The notes beneath the pieces are model-generated. The model searched no databases, was not told the origin of the DNA, and saw only the letters and a list, made by a program, of their open reading frames with translations. A stretch of 64,000 nt of DNA, from assembly GCA_031002005.1 (NCBI GenBank), contig JARYHS010008074.1, positions 346,728,932-346,792,931 on the forward strand, written 5' to 3'. This document shows positions 11,291 through 23,419 of this stretch, one piece after another (positions within the stretch are counted from its first letter, which is position 1; the number at the start of each line of letters is the position of its first letter). Made by a program: the position numbers and the translations under genes. This DNA comes from Vandiemenella viatica. Its lineage: Eukaryota; Arthropoda; Insecta; Orthoptera; Morabidae.

Positions 11291-13308
11291 TCCAGTAGAA
11301 ATGCATGGACTCTCCTTAGAAAACTGGTTGCAGCCTCAAACATGTGCAAAGAGGAGCCAGGAATTACACCAGCTGAAATGGCATTGCACATCAAAACAAG
11401 AGCTGACAAAGTCCCAATAGATCCTGCCATGAAGAAACAGATGGAGAAAGAGATGATTGAAATGGATAACAACCTTAGAAATAATGCTATTCTTTCTAAT
11501 CCATTTAGTCATGAAGAATTTGAGAAAGCCATCAAAATGCTAAAAATAAGGAAGGCTGCAGGGTTAGATGGCATTTTCCCAGAATTCATAAGATATCTCG
11601 ACAAGCAGGGAAGAACTTGGCTCAAGAACTTCTTCAGTGATATCCTGGACACTGGGATAGTCCCCCCAGAATTTAAGATGGCTCATACCTTGGCGATCCT
11701 CAAACCAGGCAAACCAGCAGATGATGCTTCAAGCTATCGACCTATTGTTCTACTCAGTGTTTGCTATAAGCTTCTAGAATGCCTCATCCTTAACCGCATA
11801 CAAGGAATAATAAATATCATAACACCAACATATCAGGCAGGTTTCAGACTAAAACGGAGCTATTGTGAGCAAGTATTAGCACTGACATCACATATTGAGG
11901 CTGGATTTCAGAAGAAGTTAAAAACATCAGTAGTCTTTGTCGATCTAACAGCGGCATATGATACAGTTTGGCTGGATGCACTGCTACTTAAACTTAAAAA
12001 ACATATACCCTGTAGGAAACTAACATCACTCCTGAAGAATATGCTGACCAACCGATATTTTAAGGTCACCGTCGGACATAAGACAAGTAAGTCATTTACA
12101 ATAAAAAATGGATTACCTCAAGGGTCAGTACTAGCTCCATTGTTCTTCAACTTGTACACCAGTGAGTGACATGCCAGAAACAACCAGCAATAAATTCTGC
12201 TACGCTGACGACTTAGCTATCGCCGTCCAAACTGCCACATTAGAGGAAGGTGAGAGCATTCTCTCTAACGACTTAGAAACCTTGAACACATATTATAGAA
12301 AGTGGAGACTTTGTCCGAACCCAATGAAAACAGAAGTATGTGCATTCCACTTGAGCAATAGAATAGCACATCAGCAACTCAAAGTGAACTTCTGCCACTA
12401 GAGGGTAAAACATAATTTCTATCCTAAGTATCTTGGCATCACCTTAGACCGCTCCTTAACATTCAAAAAACACCTCAAAAACACAAGTCAGAAACCGAAA
12501 ACACGAAACAACATCATGAAGAAGCTAGCTGGTACTTCATGGGGAGCTGATGCGAACACACTACGAACAACCGTTCTCGCCATGGTTTACCCTGTTGCTG
12601 AGTACTGTGCTCCAGTGTGGCAATGTAGTACTCATACTAGAAAAATTGACGTCCACCTGAATGAGTGTATGAGAGTAATAACTGGCACCCAAAAATCCAC
12701 CCCAGTCCCCTGGTTGCACCTGATCAGCAAAATACCACCTCCAGAGATAAGACGCCAAGAAGCAAAGGCACGTGAGTGGATAAAACTACACCATCCTGAT
12801 CATCCACAAGATCTCCCAATCCATGAGGTTCTAAATAACTTACCACCCACTCGTCTTAAATCCAGAAATCCGGTATGGCAAGATGTATTTGACTTTGATG
12901 TCATGGAAAAATGGCGACAAAGCTGGAACTCCGCATCTGTAAAACATCCAGATATTAAAGATCCCACAACTGGACTTCCAGGATTCCATCTAAATAGAGA
13001 CCAGTGGGTCAAACTAAACCGCCTAAGAACAGGCCATGCGAAATGCAACGCCATACTGTATAAGTGGGGTCTTCAGGATTCTCCTGCATTGACTGCGGTG
13101 CTCCTTCCCAGAGTGTGGAGCATATTATCAGGGAATGCCCTCTACGGAAGTATGACGGACCATATGAAGATGTTTTTGGAGCTACGAGTTCCTTCTTAGA
13201 ATGGCTGGAAGAACTGGACATCAGCTTGTGAACGCTACCAATGTTCTTGTTATTGTATATATTTATTATTGTATTAGTTGCTTGCCATACGACAAATAAA
13301 TAAATAAC
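11291..13308 (+). pseudogene. 5'-truncated non-LTR retrotransposon, RT domain
   Basis: The frame begins at SSRNAWTLLRKLV, just before the fingers of a LINE reverse transcriptase. It continues with SSYRPIVLLSV, the motif A block VVFVDLTAAYDTVW, GLPQGSVLAPLFFN and the catalytic FCYADD (about 12195-12212). A thumb region follows, and the C-terminal part in another frame has a CDCGAPSQSVEHIIRECP cysteine-histidine motif. A direct GTGA duplication at about 12162-12169 shifts the frame just before YADD, and another break lies near 12400-12510. The 3' end is an (AAAT)n tail. ACTAAAC occurs at 11284-11290 and 13309-13315, a candidate 7 bp target duplication. CR1/Jockey-group affinity is likely, but the exact clade is uncertain. 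Confidence 0.9.
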
Positions 13309-13315
13309 ACTAAAC

Positions 13316-14695
13316 AAATAAATATTTGCTACAAAGTGTGGTTTCCTTTCATTATATTACATGCATTCAACCTCACTATTCATTGTATTTTATTAGCAAA
13401 ATTTTCACATGGGTCGTCTTTATAACTAATTAAAAAATCAAAATTTAATTTATTAATACACTAAGCTACAGACATATAGCAGTAGTTAGAACAGCATATG
13501 CAACCAAACTGTAACATGTCAGTAATGTAGCTGAAATCAGAATAGGTGATTTTTTTTCCTTCATAAATTCATGATCAATTTTATGAAAAAAAATGTAAAA
13601 GTAAATTGAAGAAAACACACATACAAAAATCATCAATTAGTTTAGATAATCCTAAGACAATTCAAAATCATTGAAGATATAACTAAAAAATAATTCTTTG
13701 ATGTATATTATGTGGTAAGAAAGAGAACAATGTTTACTGCCTGGATGACAGTTACACTTTCAATTTTGTGGTTCTATGCTGTCTTGCACTAGTTTGTCAG
13801 GTGACCGTTTTTTTAACTCAATCAAATTAACACCACAATTTTTAGATTAATATCTTTTATCTCATTTAATGATTACATATGATGATATTGATATATATTC
13901 ATTTCCTTGTATTCATGTATTAATGCAAGGTAACCAAGAAGATTTATTTTCATTTGTAATTGACTTCTTCTCACCTGCATGCTTTGTGATTTTAGCCAAC
14001 TTGCTGTATGTTGCAGAGCAGAGATGGAACTTACATCTGCTACTGTGCCAGCATGCTTCAGATGTATACTTCCTTTTGATGAGATACTCGATTTTACTGC
14101 CTTTGTTTTAATGTCTTTGACCTACGCAGTTTTAAAATAATGAATTAACGAACAATTTTAATGACAGAAAAGACAAAACAAAACTTGATAGACTCATTTA
14201 AATTTCATTTAAATGAACATTTCAGATCCATTAAATTAAACGATAATATTATTTTTCTACCATAGTGAATTGATACAATAATAGTAAAAACCACTCATAG
14301 CATGGAGCACAGATGAAGCAATTTTCAGACTTTAAATCTTTTTATGTAAGATAACATGATTTGTATCAAAAGGAAAGTGGAAAGTTATTGACAACTCATA
14401 ACTTAGTAGTGGCTGACTGTAAAAAAACAGGGAAGTTAATATTGTTATTGTGGCTGAAGATCACATCAACATTATGTCATTAACACCTTAACAAAATGTG
14501 ACTTGAAGCTTTAGTAATTAACACAAAAGAAGAATTAAATTTTTCCCTGTATACAATGGAATGTGGGGAGAATTTCTTCTCTCCTCACTGCCTGTTCCAT
14601 GGTGACAAGATCAGGTTGATCAGAATAAGCTTGTTACGTTTTACTTTCAGCCAATACAACTGTAATACAGTGCAGATCTTATTCTGTAATTTAAC
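13316..14695. other. No gene seen
   Basis: AT-rich sequence with only chance frames. A GTAAGT word on the minus strand near 14030 was checked as a splice donor and not accepted. Confidence 0.5.
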
Positions 14696-14699
14696 TTAG

Positions 14700-15430
14700 C
14701 AGATTAACTTGCTGCTGACTAATTTCACTGTTCTTTTTCTATACATCTTAAATGGTGGAAAAATTTGGCATACACAATCTTTTATGAATGTTATGGTTTC
14801 CAGCATAGATAGACAGGGCTGTTGTAAATTTGCATCTATCTGAATGAAAGTCTACACACTTTCATAATTCTACCCCTTTCATAATTCTAATAATTTTTTT
14901 TCTGAATTTTGAAGCATTTGATACTTGGTGGGCAGTTTCCCCAGAATATAATACCATACTTTAATAATGAGTGTACATACCGGTATGCAAAATAAATATT
15001 CCTAATTGTTTATTTGATATGCAACCAACTAATATTCTCATCATGTAGCAGATAGTATTTAGCTTTTTACAAAGGTAATTATTTTGTACCCATATTCCCA
15101 GAAATTTTATGTTTTCTACATTTTTAAGTAGTTCATCAGAGAGATTTAATGTAGATACTGGGATATCTAAATTATTTTTGTCTTGAAGTGTATGGCATGT
15201 GTTGTTTCTGTGTTTATTGTTAGCTTGTTAAGAAAATGAGTTCACAATATTTTTAGAACAATGTTCATTAATTTTAGTTAATTGTTCTTTAGTAGATACT
15301 TTTATTAATATGCTGGTGTCATCTGCAAATTGAATATACTTTTGGCAGTTATCTGTTATTTATAGATTATTTATATATACTAAGAACAGGACATACCCAA
15401 GAATTGACCTTTGTGGCACTACATAGCTCA
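14700..15430 (-). pseudogene. LINE reverse-transcriptase relic
   Basis: Reading the minus strand and stepping over frameshifts gives a LINE RT core: an FADDTSI-like block (QMTPAY in the raw frame), KEQLTKINEHCSKN, NKLTINTETTHAIHFKTK, the IKFLGIWVQNN strand (motif E region), and LKYGIIFWG in the thumb. The segment continues to about 14700 with SLYILE-like sequence. Many stops show it is old. It is not close in sequence to the other LINEs of the window, so it is a separate family. Confidence 0.6.
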
Positions 15431-15489
15431 TATGTTTTCAATCTTAGAGCACACAGTTTATACTGTCGTTAGTCTCAAAACTACATTCA

Positions 15490-16245
15490 ACTGCCCCCTC
15501 ATGTGGTTCAGATACAAAGATGATCTGGACCCACGGGGAGGACCTCTTCAACTCACTCAATAACAATCACTCCATCAATTTCATCTAGTCATACTCCCAC
15601 ATATGTATCGCCTTCCTTGATTTAGATATCACCCTATGACAGGTGGCCCTCCACACCTTTGTACAAATCAAACCAACCAATTTACAACAATACTTACACT
15701 TTAACAGTTGTCACCCCTTCCTCATCAAATGTTCCCTCCCATACAGCTTTGCAATCCATGGCAGACGCATCTGTTTTGATCATGAATCAATCTCCAGTTA
15801 CTCCCAAAAACTATCCCAAGCCCTCATTTCCTGCTGATACCTCCATGATCTCGTGGAAAAACAAATCTCCCATGCCATCACCCGCAACCCTCATTCTGCA
15901 CCTCCTAAAACTGACCGTGGACCAACTGCTCCCCGCACTTGCTTCAGTGGACCACCCAATCTGAATAATATCTTGGTCCACAAGTATTTACCTGCTGACT
16001 CTCCAAGGCCTCCACAGGGATCTTTCCCTTGTAACAGACCCTGCTGTAAAACATGCAGCATGCACCCTGCCACCACTACTTACTCTAATCCTGTCACAGG
16101 CGAATGAATCATTCCTATAATTGAACATGCTATGTGTGCCACCACTCACTTCATTTACCAACTCACCTGCCTCTATTGCACTGCCTCCTACACTGGTCTC
16201 ACCACTCAACAACTATCCTACAGGATGAATGAATTATTCATTTTG
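15490..16245 (+). pseudogene. Penelope-like element, RT C-terminus to GIY-YIG
   Basis: Broken frames give the post-catalytic RT region (MIWTHGEDLFNSLNNNH), IKPTNLQQYLHFNSCHPF, the PLE linker FSGPPNLNNILVHKYLPADS, the CX2C-type RPCCKTCSMHP motif and the start of GIY-YIG (FIYQLTCLYCTASYTGLTTQ). In the last, the canonical SYIGLT is changed to SYTGLT. It ends abruptly after SYRMNE, where the next PLE begins. It is the same family as the copies at 1.9 and 19 kb, with several frameshifts. Confidence 0.82.
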
Positions 16246-16249
16246 TCTA

Positions 16250-18430
16250 TACACCGGGAAAAGCTTAATTCTCATATTAGATACCTATACAGGGAGGAGA
16301 TGGTATATCATCTTAAGCAATTTGAGAAGCTGCGCAAAAAGAATAATCAGCACCCTGATCTTTCTATTGTGCTGCAGGGACAACAATGTGTTGCCTCATT
16401 TTGCCAGAGTAACCCACCACATAAACAGCAAGGCTGCTAAAAGAATTTTAAATAATTTTGCTTTTGCTTTTGCTTTTGCAAGAGCAGATTTGCTTTATTT
16501 ATTTTGAGCTTGACAAAAATGCTTGGCTCTTACTCTCTATCCATCTACATTTCACATCTAGATTGTTTACTTTTTCCTGGGACTGGGTTGATGCAGTTAC
16601 TTTGCCTCAAGAGAGCATGGAACGAGAGAAATCCCACGACTAGACATATCGCAAAATATAATCGCCTTCATGGAGCACAGAAAGACAACAACCAGTCCAC
16701 AGCAAACTGCACAGTAATTAATCTCACTGGAGCCGAACTTGATGACGCCATGGTCTTAGTGATAGCAAGGGGCCTGAATTACACTATGGCACCGAGGTCT
16801 GTACCTACGAAGGACATTGTCTGTGTAGTGGAAAAAGCTGTACGTACACTTCCAGCTGATGCAGCTGAAGAGATACATCGTGAAACCTGTATTGTTCTGA
16901 AGAAGGCCAAACCACCTAAGCCCAACATCACAAGACTAGAGCATCAAGCATTGCATGAACTATGCAGTAATGAAGACAAGATAGTCATTCCTGCTGACAA
17001 GGTAAACACATCAGTTCTTCTTTCAACAGAAGAATATGACTCTAAAATTAGGAGCTTATTACACGACACTGCTTACAAGTCGATTCAAGCTGATGTCAGT
17101 GTAATTGGTGCTCCAACGAATCAACTGGCTAAATATCTTACACATCAACTGAGTCCACAGGTGGGCCATTGCATACACCATGTTAAAAATCCTGCTGAGT
17201 CCGTACAGACAATCCAGGGTCTGTAATATCTTGGTTCTCCGGGTGGAGCCGCGTCGATTTGTTAAAACATAACGTTTCTGCCATCTTGCTGTGGCATTCA
17301 TCAGAGGACTGCTTGTAAGTTTGCCGCTATCGCCTTATATAGTAGCAGCGCTAACCGCCGTGATAGCGGCAAACTTACAAGCAGTCCTCTGATGAAAGCC
17401 ACAGCAAGATGGCAGAAACGTTAGGTTTTAACAAATCGACGCGGCTCCACCCGGAGAACCAAGATATTACATACAGTGACCGCGAAAGCCTTCGTAATCA
17501 ATCCAGGGTCTAACCGTGTCAAATTCAGACCTCATGGTAAGCTTTGATGTTGTTTCTCTGTTCACACAGGTGCCTGTCAAGGAGGCTTTAGAACTAATAC
17601 GGCAACATTTCAGCCAAGGGATTGTAGACCTATTCCAGCATGTGGTCATATTTCATGTATGGTGGCCAGTACTGTGAGCAGACTGATGGTGTGCCTATGG
17701 GCTTGCCACTTTCTCCTGTGGTAGCCAATTTATATAAGGAGGACTTTGAGAATAGGGCTCTGGACTCTGCTCCAATAAAACCAAAATGTTTCTGTCGATA
17801 CATGGATGACACATTTGTAATTTGGCCACATGGATCCATGGCTCTCGAAGAATTCTTGGAACATCTGAACTATCCATCCTAACATATGTTTCACCATGGA
17901 GGTTCAGAGAGATGACATGCTGCTGTTCCTGGACGTATTAATTTAACGTAAGCCAGATGGCACTTTGGCGCATAGCATTTACAAGAAACCTATGCACACA
18001 AACCTGTATTTGGGGGCTACCAGTTTTCTTCATCCAGCCCAGCAGAAAAATCTTGACAACACTAGTCCAGACAAGCTATGTTGGACAGTGACAGCCTGCA
18101 AGAAGAACTAAGGCACATACGACAGGTTTTCAGACAGAATGGTTATTTCAAAGAGCATATTAAACAGGCTTTTCTCCCCCAGAAACTGAGACTATCACCT
18201 GAACAAGAAGAATCTAAAAAAACTGTCACCATGTTGCCTTATGCCGGGATTACTTCGGGAAAGATCGGAAGAATTTTAGCAAGATATGGCATAAGGAGTA
18301 TCTTCCGTCCACCATCAAAGATATGAGATATTTTATGCACTGTGATAGACGACCTCGGTCTTTGAGTACCCTAAGTTTATTCAATCTCTTGTGAATGTGG
18401 CAAAGTAAATATCAACCAAACCATAAGAAC
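16250..18430 (+). pseudogene. Penelope-like element of a second family, split by a hairpin insertion
   Basis: The N-terminal region contains REEMVYHLKQFEKLRKK and VLPHFARVTHHINSKAAKR. An in-frame TTTTGC expansion follows (AFAFAFA, about 16459-16480). Next come NLTGAELDDAMVLVIARGLN and the DKIVIPADKVNTSVLLSTEE block that leads into RT. Motif A lies beyond the insertion at 17223-17498. RT continues with QTDGVPMGLPLSPVVANLY and the catalytic RYMDDTFVIWPHG (about 17795-17835). The connection domain follows (ELRHIRQVFRQNGYF, AGITSGKIGRILARYGI), and the copy stops in SCEC at the start of GIY-YIG. Frameshifts at about 16500, 17630, 17880 and 18320 disable it. The RYMDDTFVIW style separates it from the YIDDIFMIW family on either side. 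Confidence 0.86.
17223..17498. mobile_element. 276 bp palindromic insertion with two hammerhead-like cores
   Basis: Two 109 bp arms (17223-17331 and 17362-17470) are inverted repeats with about two mismatches, separated by 30 bp. A 28 bp unique piece follows the right arm. The insertion is flanked by a perfect 13 bp duplication, CAATCCAGGGTCT (17210-17222, 17499-17511). Removing it rejoins the PLE frame from IQGL into the motif A region. The right arm carries CTGATGA (17389-17395), a stem GCCA/TGGC, then GAAAC (17415-17419), the order of a hammerhead ribozyme core; the left arm carries the same on the minus strand. Hammerheads are established components of PLE terminal repeats. Stem III and the cleavage triplet are not clearly canonical here, so catalysis is unproven. 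Confidence 0.8.
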
Positions 18431-18990
18431 TAATAAGTTGCTCTATATACCTCATAGTAAAAAAGTTAAGTTATAAAAATATCAAAATCAATTACTGATT
18501 GAATTTGAAAAGAGTAGTGAGCACTGGTTTGCTGACATAAAATACAAACCTTCCACAACTCTTGTGTGCCTGCTCACACTCATGCCGTGCCTAGCATAAC
18601 AGTTTCATATGCATCATACTTGAATTCACACTTTACATTATCTAATTCATTCATTATTCGACTTGCTATACATACCAGCGTGCCTTGGCACACAATTCAA
18701 ACAAATGAAGTAACTCCAACAACCAATGCAGTGAACTAAAGTTAATGGAAGTTCAATTCAACAGAAGTTAAGAAGAACATTAATGATATCTTACATTAAG
18801 TTAGAAGTTACATTTTTGCAATTTTGTTAACTTCATTAATTAACGATTAATAGATTAATGGTTTTCCGCACAGATGTAAACATCATATTAAAATGTATAT
18901 CAAATGGTAGAAGTTCAGAAATCTATTTATTTCTATAGTTTGATTAATAAGTGAATAATAAAAAACTGTTTACAGTATTTATTAAATATT
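18431..18990. other. No gene seen
   Basis: AT-rich spacer between two PLEs. No frames or terminal motifs recognised. Confidence 0.5.
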
Positions 18991-18994
18991 TCAC

Positions 18995-21240
18995 CAAGGG
19001 CTCAACTACTGTGGTCATGGATCGAAGCGACTACACAGCTGAAGCCCTCAGGCAGCTCTCTGACACCTCCACTTACTTACCTCATACCATTGACCCCACT
19101 AATTCAATTTGCACATAAATCCGCTCTTTCCTTACAGGGTCTTTCACACCATTCAATTTGCCTTCTGACTCCTAAGACTCCACTGGACCCCCACCCTGTA
19201 TCTTCTGCCCAAGATACATAAGGCGGGCAATCATGGATGTCTTATAGTTGCTGCCTTTGGGTCTCCCACAGAACGAATTTCTGCGTTCATTGACCAGCAC
19301 CTACAACCTTTCGTCCAGGCCCTTCCATCCTATGTCAGAGACAACCCCCACTTTTTAGAGCGTCTGTCAACAGTCCCTACACCCCTACCAAAAGATTACT
19401 TCCTGCTATTGCTATTGACGTATCATCACTCTACATCAACATTCCTCATGGCCAGGGTCTCAGTGCCATGGAGCATTACTTCGACAGTTGCCCCCCGCAC
19501 ACCTTCCCTACCACTCATTTCCTCACTTCTTTGGCTCAATTCATCCTTACCAAAAATTTCTTTTCCTTCCAGTCTCAGGTTTACCATCAGATTCAAGGCA
19601 CTGCTATGGGCACTCACATGGCACCTTGCTATGCCAACCTTTTCATGGGCAGACTAGAGGAACGTTTTCTTCAAAAGGTTACCCAACAACCCACCATGTG
19701 GTTCCGGTATATAGATGACATATTTATGATCTGGACCCACGCTGAAAACCTTCTTCTTGACTTCCTGGACTCACTAAATAACTTCTCCTCTTTAAACTTC
19801 ACCTGGTCCTACTCGCAGACTGACATCACTTTTCTGGATGTAGACATCTCTGTACAGAATGGTCATTTACACACCTCTGTCCACATAAAACCCACTAACC
19901 TACAACAATATCTCCATTATGATAGCTGCCATCCATATCAAACAAAACGTTCCATTCCATACAGCCTAGCCATTCGAGGCAAACACATCTGCTCTGATCA
20001 TGAGTCCTTTACTCTCTACACCAACAACCTGACCCAGGCACTCATAAACAGCAATTATCCTCCAGTACTAGTACATAAACAGCTATCAAGAGTTAGGGAC
20101 TGTCCCCCAAACTGTCACAAACCACCTAAAGCCAACCAGAACTATGTTTTTCTCACCCAGTTTTTCCCTGGCCTGGAATCGCTAAACAAAATTCTTCGTC
20201 TGGGCTATGACTTTCTTAGATCCTTTCCTGAAATGTGCCACATTCTTCCCACTATCCTTCCCACCACACCCCGAGTCACCTTCAGCAGACCGCCTAATCT
20301 AAAAAACATTCTTGTACATAAATATCAACCCTCTGATGCTCCTAAACCACCGTTTGGATCCTTCCCTTGTAAGAGACCCTGTTGCAAAACTTGTGGTATG
20401 CATCCACCTACCACTACCTATAGCAACCCTACTACCGGTGAAACCTACCCCATAATAGGTCATGCCACTTGTACAACCACCCATCTCATTTACCAACTCA
20501 CCTGCCTCAACTGTCCAAGTTCCTACATTGGCCTGACCTCAAACTCATTATCCATCAGAATGAATGGTCACAGACAAACAGTTTACTCCCAAAACCTGGA
20601 CCACCCTGTTGCTCACCATGCCAGAACTCACAACACCCGCGACCTTAATAACTGCTTCACAGTCAGAGCCATTAGAGTACTTCCAGACACTACCTCCCAG
20701 TTTGAACTCCGCAGGTGGGAATTGGCTTATCAACACATCCTGCAAACTAGACATCCCCCAGGCCTTAATTTCTGTTAATTTATTCCATCCTCACTGACCA
20801 TCATAATAGTTTCATATATTTTTCAAAAAATAATTGAATTATATTTTTATTTACATTTTATATATTTTTATATACATATATATTTCTATCTCCCTTTATT
20901 TTCATCTAAATAAAATTATAACTTTTTGAATTATGCTACACAATGATTATTTTGTTTCACTTTTATTGCTGGTCCCCCCTCCCGACAATTCTACCACCAC
21001 CGCGCATTTTCCGCCTGTGCTTCATTCATGTGGTGGACTGGGATGTGACCACATCTTTCCCCCTGCCATATGTCTCGCCTCACATGATTAAGACTCATGT
21101 CGAAATATTGTTTTTACTTTGTTGTGTGTTTTTTGTGTTGCTGCTGCCCTCCTCCCTTCAACTTTGGTGAGTGTTGGGTGTATTTTCCCTTTCTTTTCCA
21201 TGTAAATATTGCCTAGTGGCATTTATTTCCTTTCATTGTT
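18995..21240 (+). pseudogene. Penelope-like element, RT plus GIY-YIG, 5'-truncated
   Basis: This is the best-preserved PLE. It starts inside RT at KGSTTVVMDRSDYT, then LYLLPKIHKAGNHGCLIVAA in another frame. From 19468 it is open for 436 codons: QIQGTAMGTHMAPCYANLFM (residues 41-60), catalytic YIDD (81-84), FLDVDISVQNG, the RPCCKTCGMHPPT cysteine motif, and GIY-YIG with YQLTCLNC and SYIGLT (YIG near 352), R in SIRMNGHRQ, and Glu in FELRRWEL, ending LNFC. RT copies the element RNA and GIY-YIG nicks the target. A stop near 19117 and frameshifts at about 19150 and 19420 break the N-terminal half. The noncoding tail runs to about 21240. Confidence 0.92.
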
Positions 21241-22000
21241 ACCTTCACTATATATTTTGTATTTCATTATTATAGACAAAGCATTATTTAATGCCCATCC
21301 AAGTCCAGAAATAGTCCCCTAAGATGACATTGTTATATATCTATTATCTTAATTCAGCAGGTGGCCTTTTACATATAATGCACATACCAAATAACTTTTA
21401 CAATAATTTTCAATAGTAAAGTACTTTTCAGCTCAGAACATAACCTTGCTATACACCCATTATCTTTCTAAAACCATTTAGAAGGGAGATAGTCTCAGTA
21501 AAGCCCTTTATAAATCGATTCTAAACCATTTTTGTAAAAGACATAAGTTTCAAATAAGGTTGTTTTTCAGTCTTAATGAATTTTGTTGCATTCATCTCCA
21601 CTAAAGAAGCAGAGAATGACGATCCTTTTAAGGTGTTTTTTTATGCTTTTAAAATTTATTTAAGGAGATATTGAAAAAATAAAGAATTCAAACTTTTTAG
21701 ATAAAAGAGCTTGGAAGATAAAAGTAGCCTTCAATGAGAAGGAAAAATTCATTTAATAATAATAATATAACAGTTCAATGGTAAATTGAAATTTAAAGTA
21801 AGAAAAACAAAGTTCTAGTGTCAACGTGTGATGGCATTACGATGTGGAACTTTTAGAAATTAATAACTCTTGGATGAGAATAATCATGAGAAAATTTTTC
21901 ATGACCAAAAAGATGGAAATAAACTAGGATATATTAAAATTTCAGGAAAATCTGAGTAAAATTAGCATAACACGAGAATGTGGGATTTTGGTAATTCAGC
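21241..22000. other. No gene seen
   Basis: AT-rich sequence after the PLE tail. No coding signal on either strand. Confidence 0.5.
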
Positions 22001-22500
22001 AGAGAACAGTACTTCCCTGCAGGGAAACACCATTGTTATATGACAAATCAGCAAAAGATTAGCCAGGGCTATAAAAAGCCAACTGGTGGAGGCAGTCTAG
22101 AACAGTTTTCAGCAGGCAGTTAAGAGGAGGCAGTTCTGGAAGTCAGTTTTCAGTGGTACATCGGCATACAATGGGTGTATGCACATGTCGCGTCACCAGG
22201 TAGAAGTCAAAATGTAACTACTGGAAGTTTAGCTATCTTGGCTTGGAGCAAGTTTGTGGACTTCTCATTCACTTCAAGGAAACTTTAAACTAGACTCAAG
22301 GAAATAACTTTTTTTGCAATAGTTTAAGAAGGCATTAGTTGCAGCAGTTAAAACTATCACAGAAGCTCACTCTGAACTTTGGGGTGCAAATATAAATATG
22401 TTTGCCAGAGTGAATGATTCCCTACAGCGTTGTGCCTTGGAGGATAATCTGCATCTTCATATGTGATTTCAAAGTTCGATATTGCCTTAAATGTTTTCAA
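22001..22500 (+). promoter_or_regulatory. Orphan promoter-like region, possibly LTR
   Basis: A good TATA box (CTATAAAAAGCC, about 22070) is followed by a GC-richer tract with repeated GGCAGTT/AGTCAGT words, as in insect LTR R-U5 regions. A 47-codon open frame at about 22320-22465 follows, with no recognised product. Terminal TG...CA repeats were not found, so this could be an LTR remnant or chance. Confidence 0.25.
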
Positions 22501-23400
22501 CAGTGTGATCTGATACCAGTGGTAACTTCTTAAACTTTCAATATATATATTTCAAATTCGTAGCTACAGTGACTGTGTTAGCTATTACAAGGTAAACTAA
22601 TATCTAGGTGGCCAGTTTAAAGAACTCTAGCATCTTTAAGAAAAGATATCAGTTATACAGGCAACACAATCAGGTTAATGCGAATGTTGCATAACCCCAA
22701 TGAACATTTTGTCATTACAACATGAGTGAAGAAATGTGATCTGAAAACTTCCAAACAACAAACTTTGCTACCGAATGTTTAAAATGCACCATAAAAAAGC
22801 AACGTTTTTCAAAGTTTGCTGTTTCTTGAGCATGCTAGGTAAATATCTTTTATTGTACTGTACGGAACAATTTTGTACAATTAGAGTGTGAGTAACGCCA
22901 TTCAAGATAGCATCTAATGAAAATAGTTGGTTAGATCAATGGGCAGTTAATCGTATCATCTGCTACACATCACGATTAAAATGTAAATAAGTTTAACTTC
23001 TTTCGTGTAAGCCTATGTAGATCCCCATATTTATTTTTTTATTTATGTGAGTGTTATTAGTAATCATCAATAATTATGAGATAACAAATGAAGAACAAAA
23101 TTCACATCTAACCTTAACATTCATTACTCTATTACTTCTCCATAAAATCATTTTATTTGTACAAAAATTGTCAGTGTTATTTTTTCTGTATTTTTTCCCA
23201 GACTATGTTTCATTTCTATAACCATAACACTTAAATGATTGTAAGTATTGTATTGTATTTGAAACTGGTACCATTTTATGTTCACATGTCAAATGCCAAA
23301 CCAGCTTAAAATCATGTAAAAAATAACATAAAATAAAAACTAAATAAATAAAAGGATTTGTTCATGCTTATCTATACTTGTAACATGAGCAAGGTTTAGT
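22501..23400. other. No gene seen
   Basis: AT-rich, no frame, no splice pair and no repeat end recognised. Confidence 0.5.
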
Positions 23401-23419
23401 TGATTTTTTTTATATGGTA

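Noticed and set aside
14020..14100. Minus-strand GTAAGT donor after a short open stretch
   Set aside because: The frame that is open does not start in the phase left by the exon at 24547, and the segment lacks protein-like character.
17223..17498. MITE interpretation of the palindrome
   Set aside because: A 13 bp duplication, asymmetric right extension and hammerhead-like cores fit a PLE-derived insertion better than a cut-and-paste MITE, whose duplications are usually 2-10 bp.
19409..20797. Alternative frames overlapping the PLE at 19.4-20.8 kb on both strands
   Set aside because: They are out-of-frame shadows of the RT/GIY-YIG frame, which alone carries the conserved motifs.
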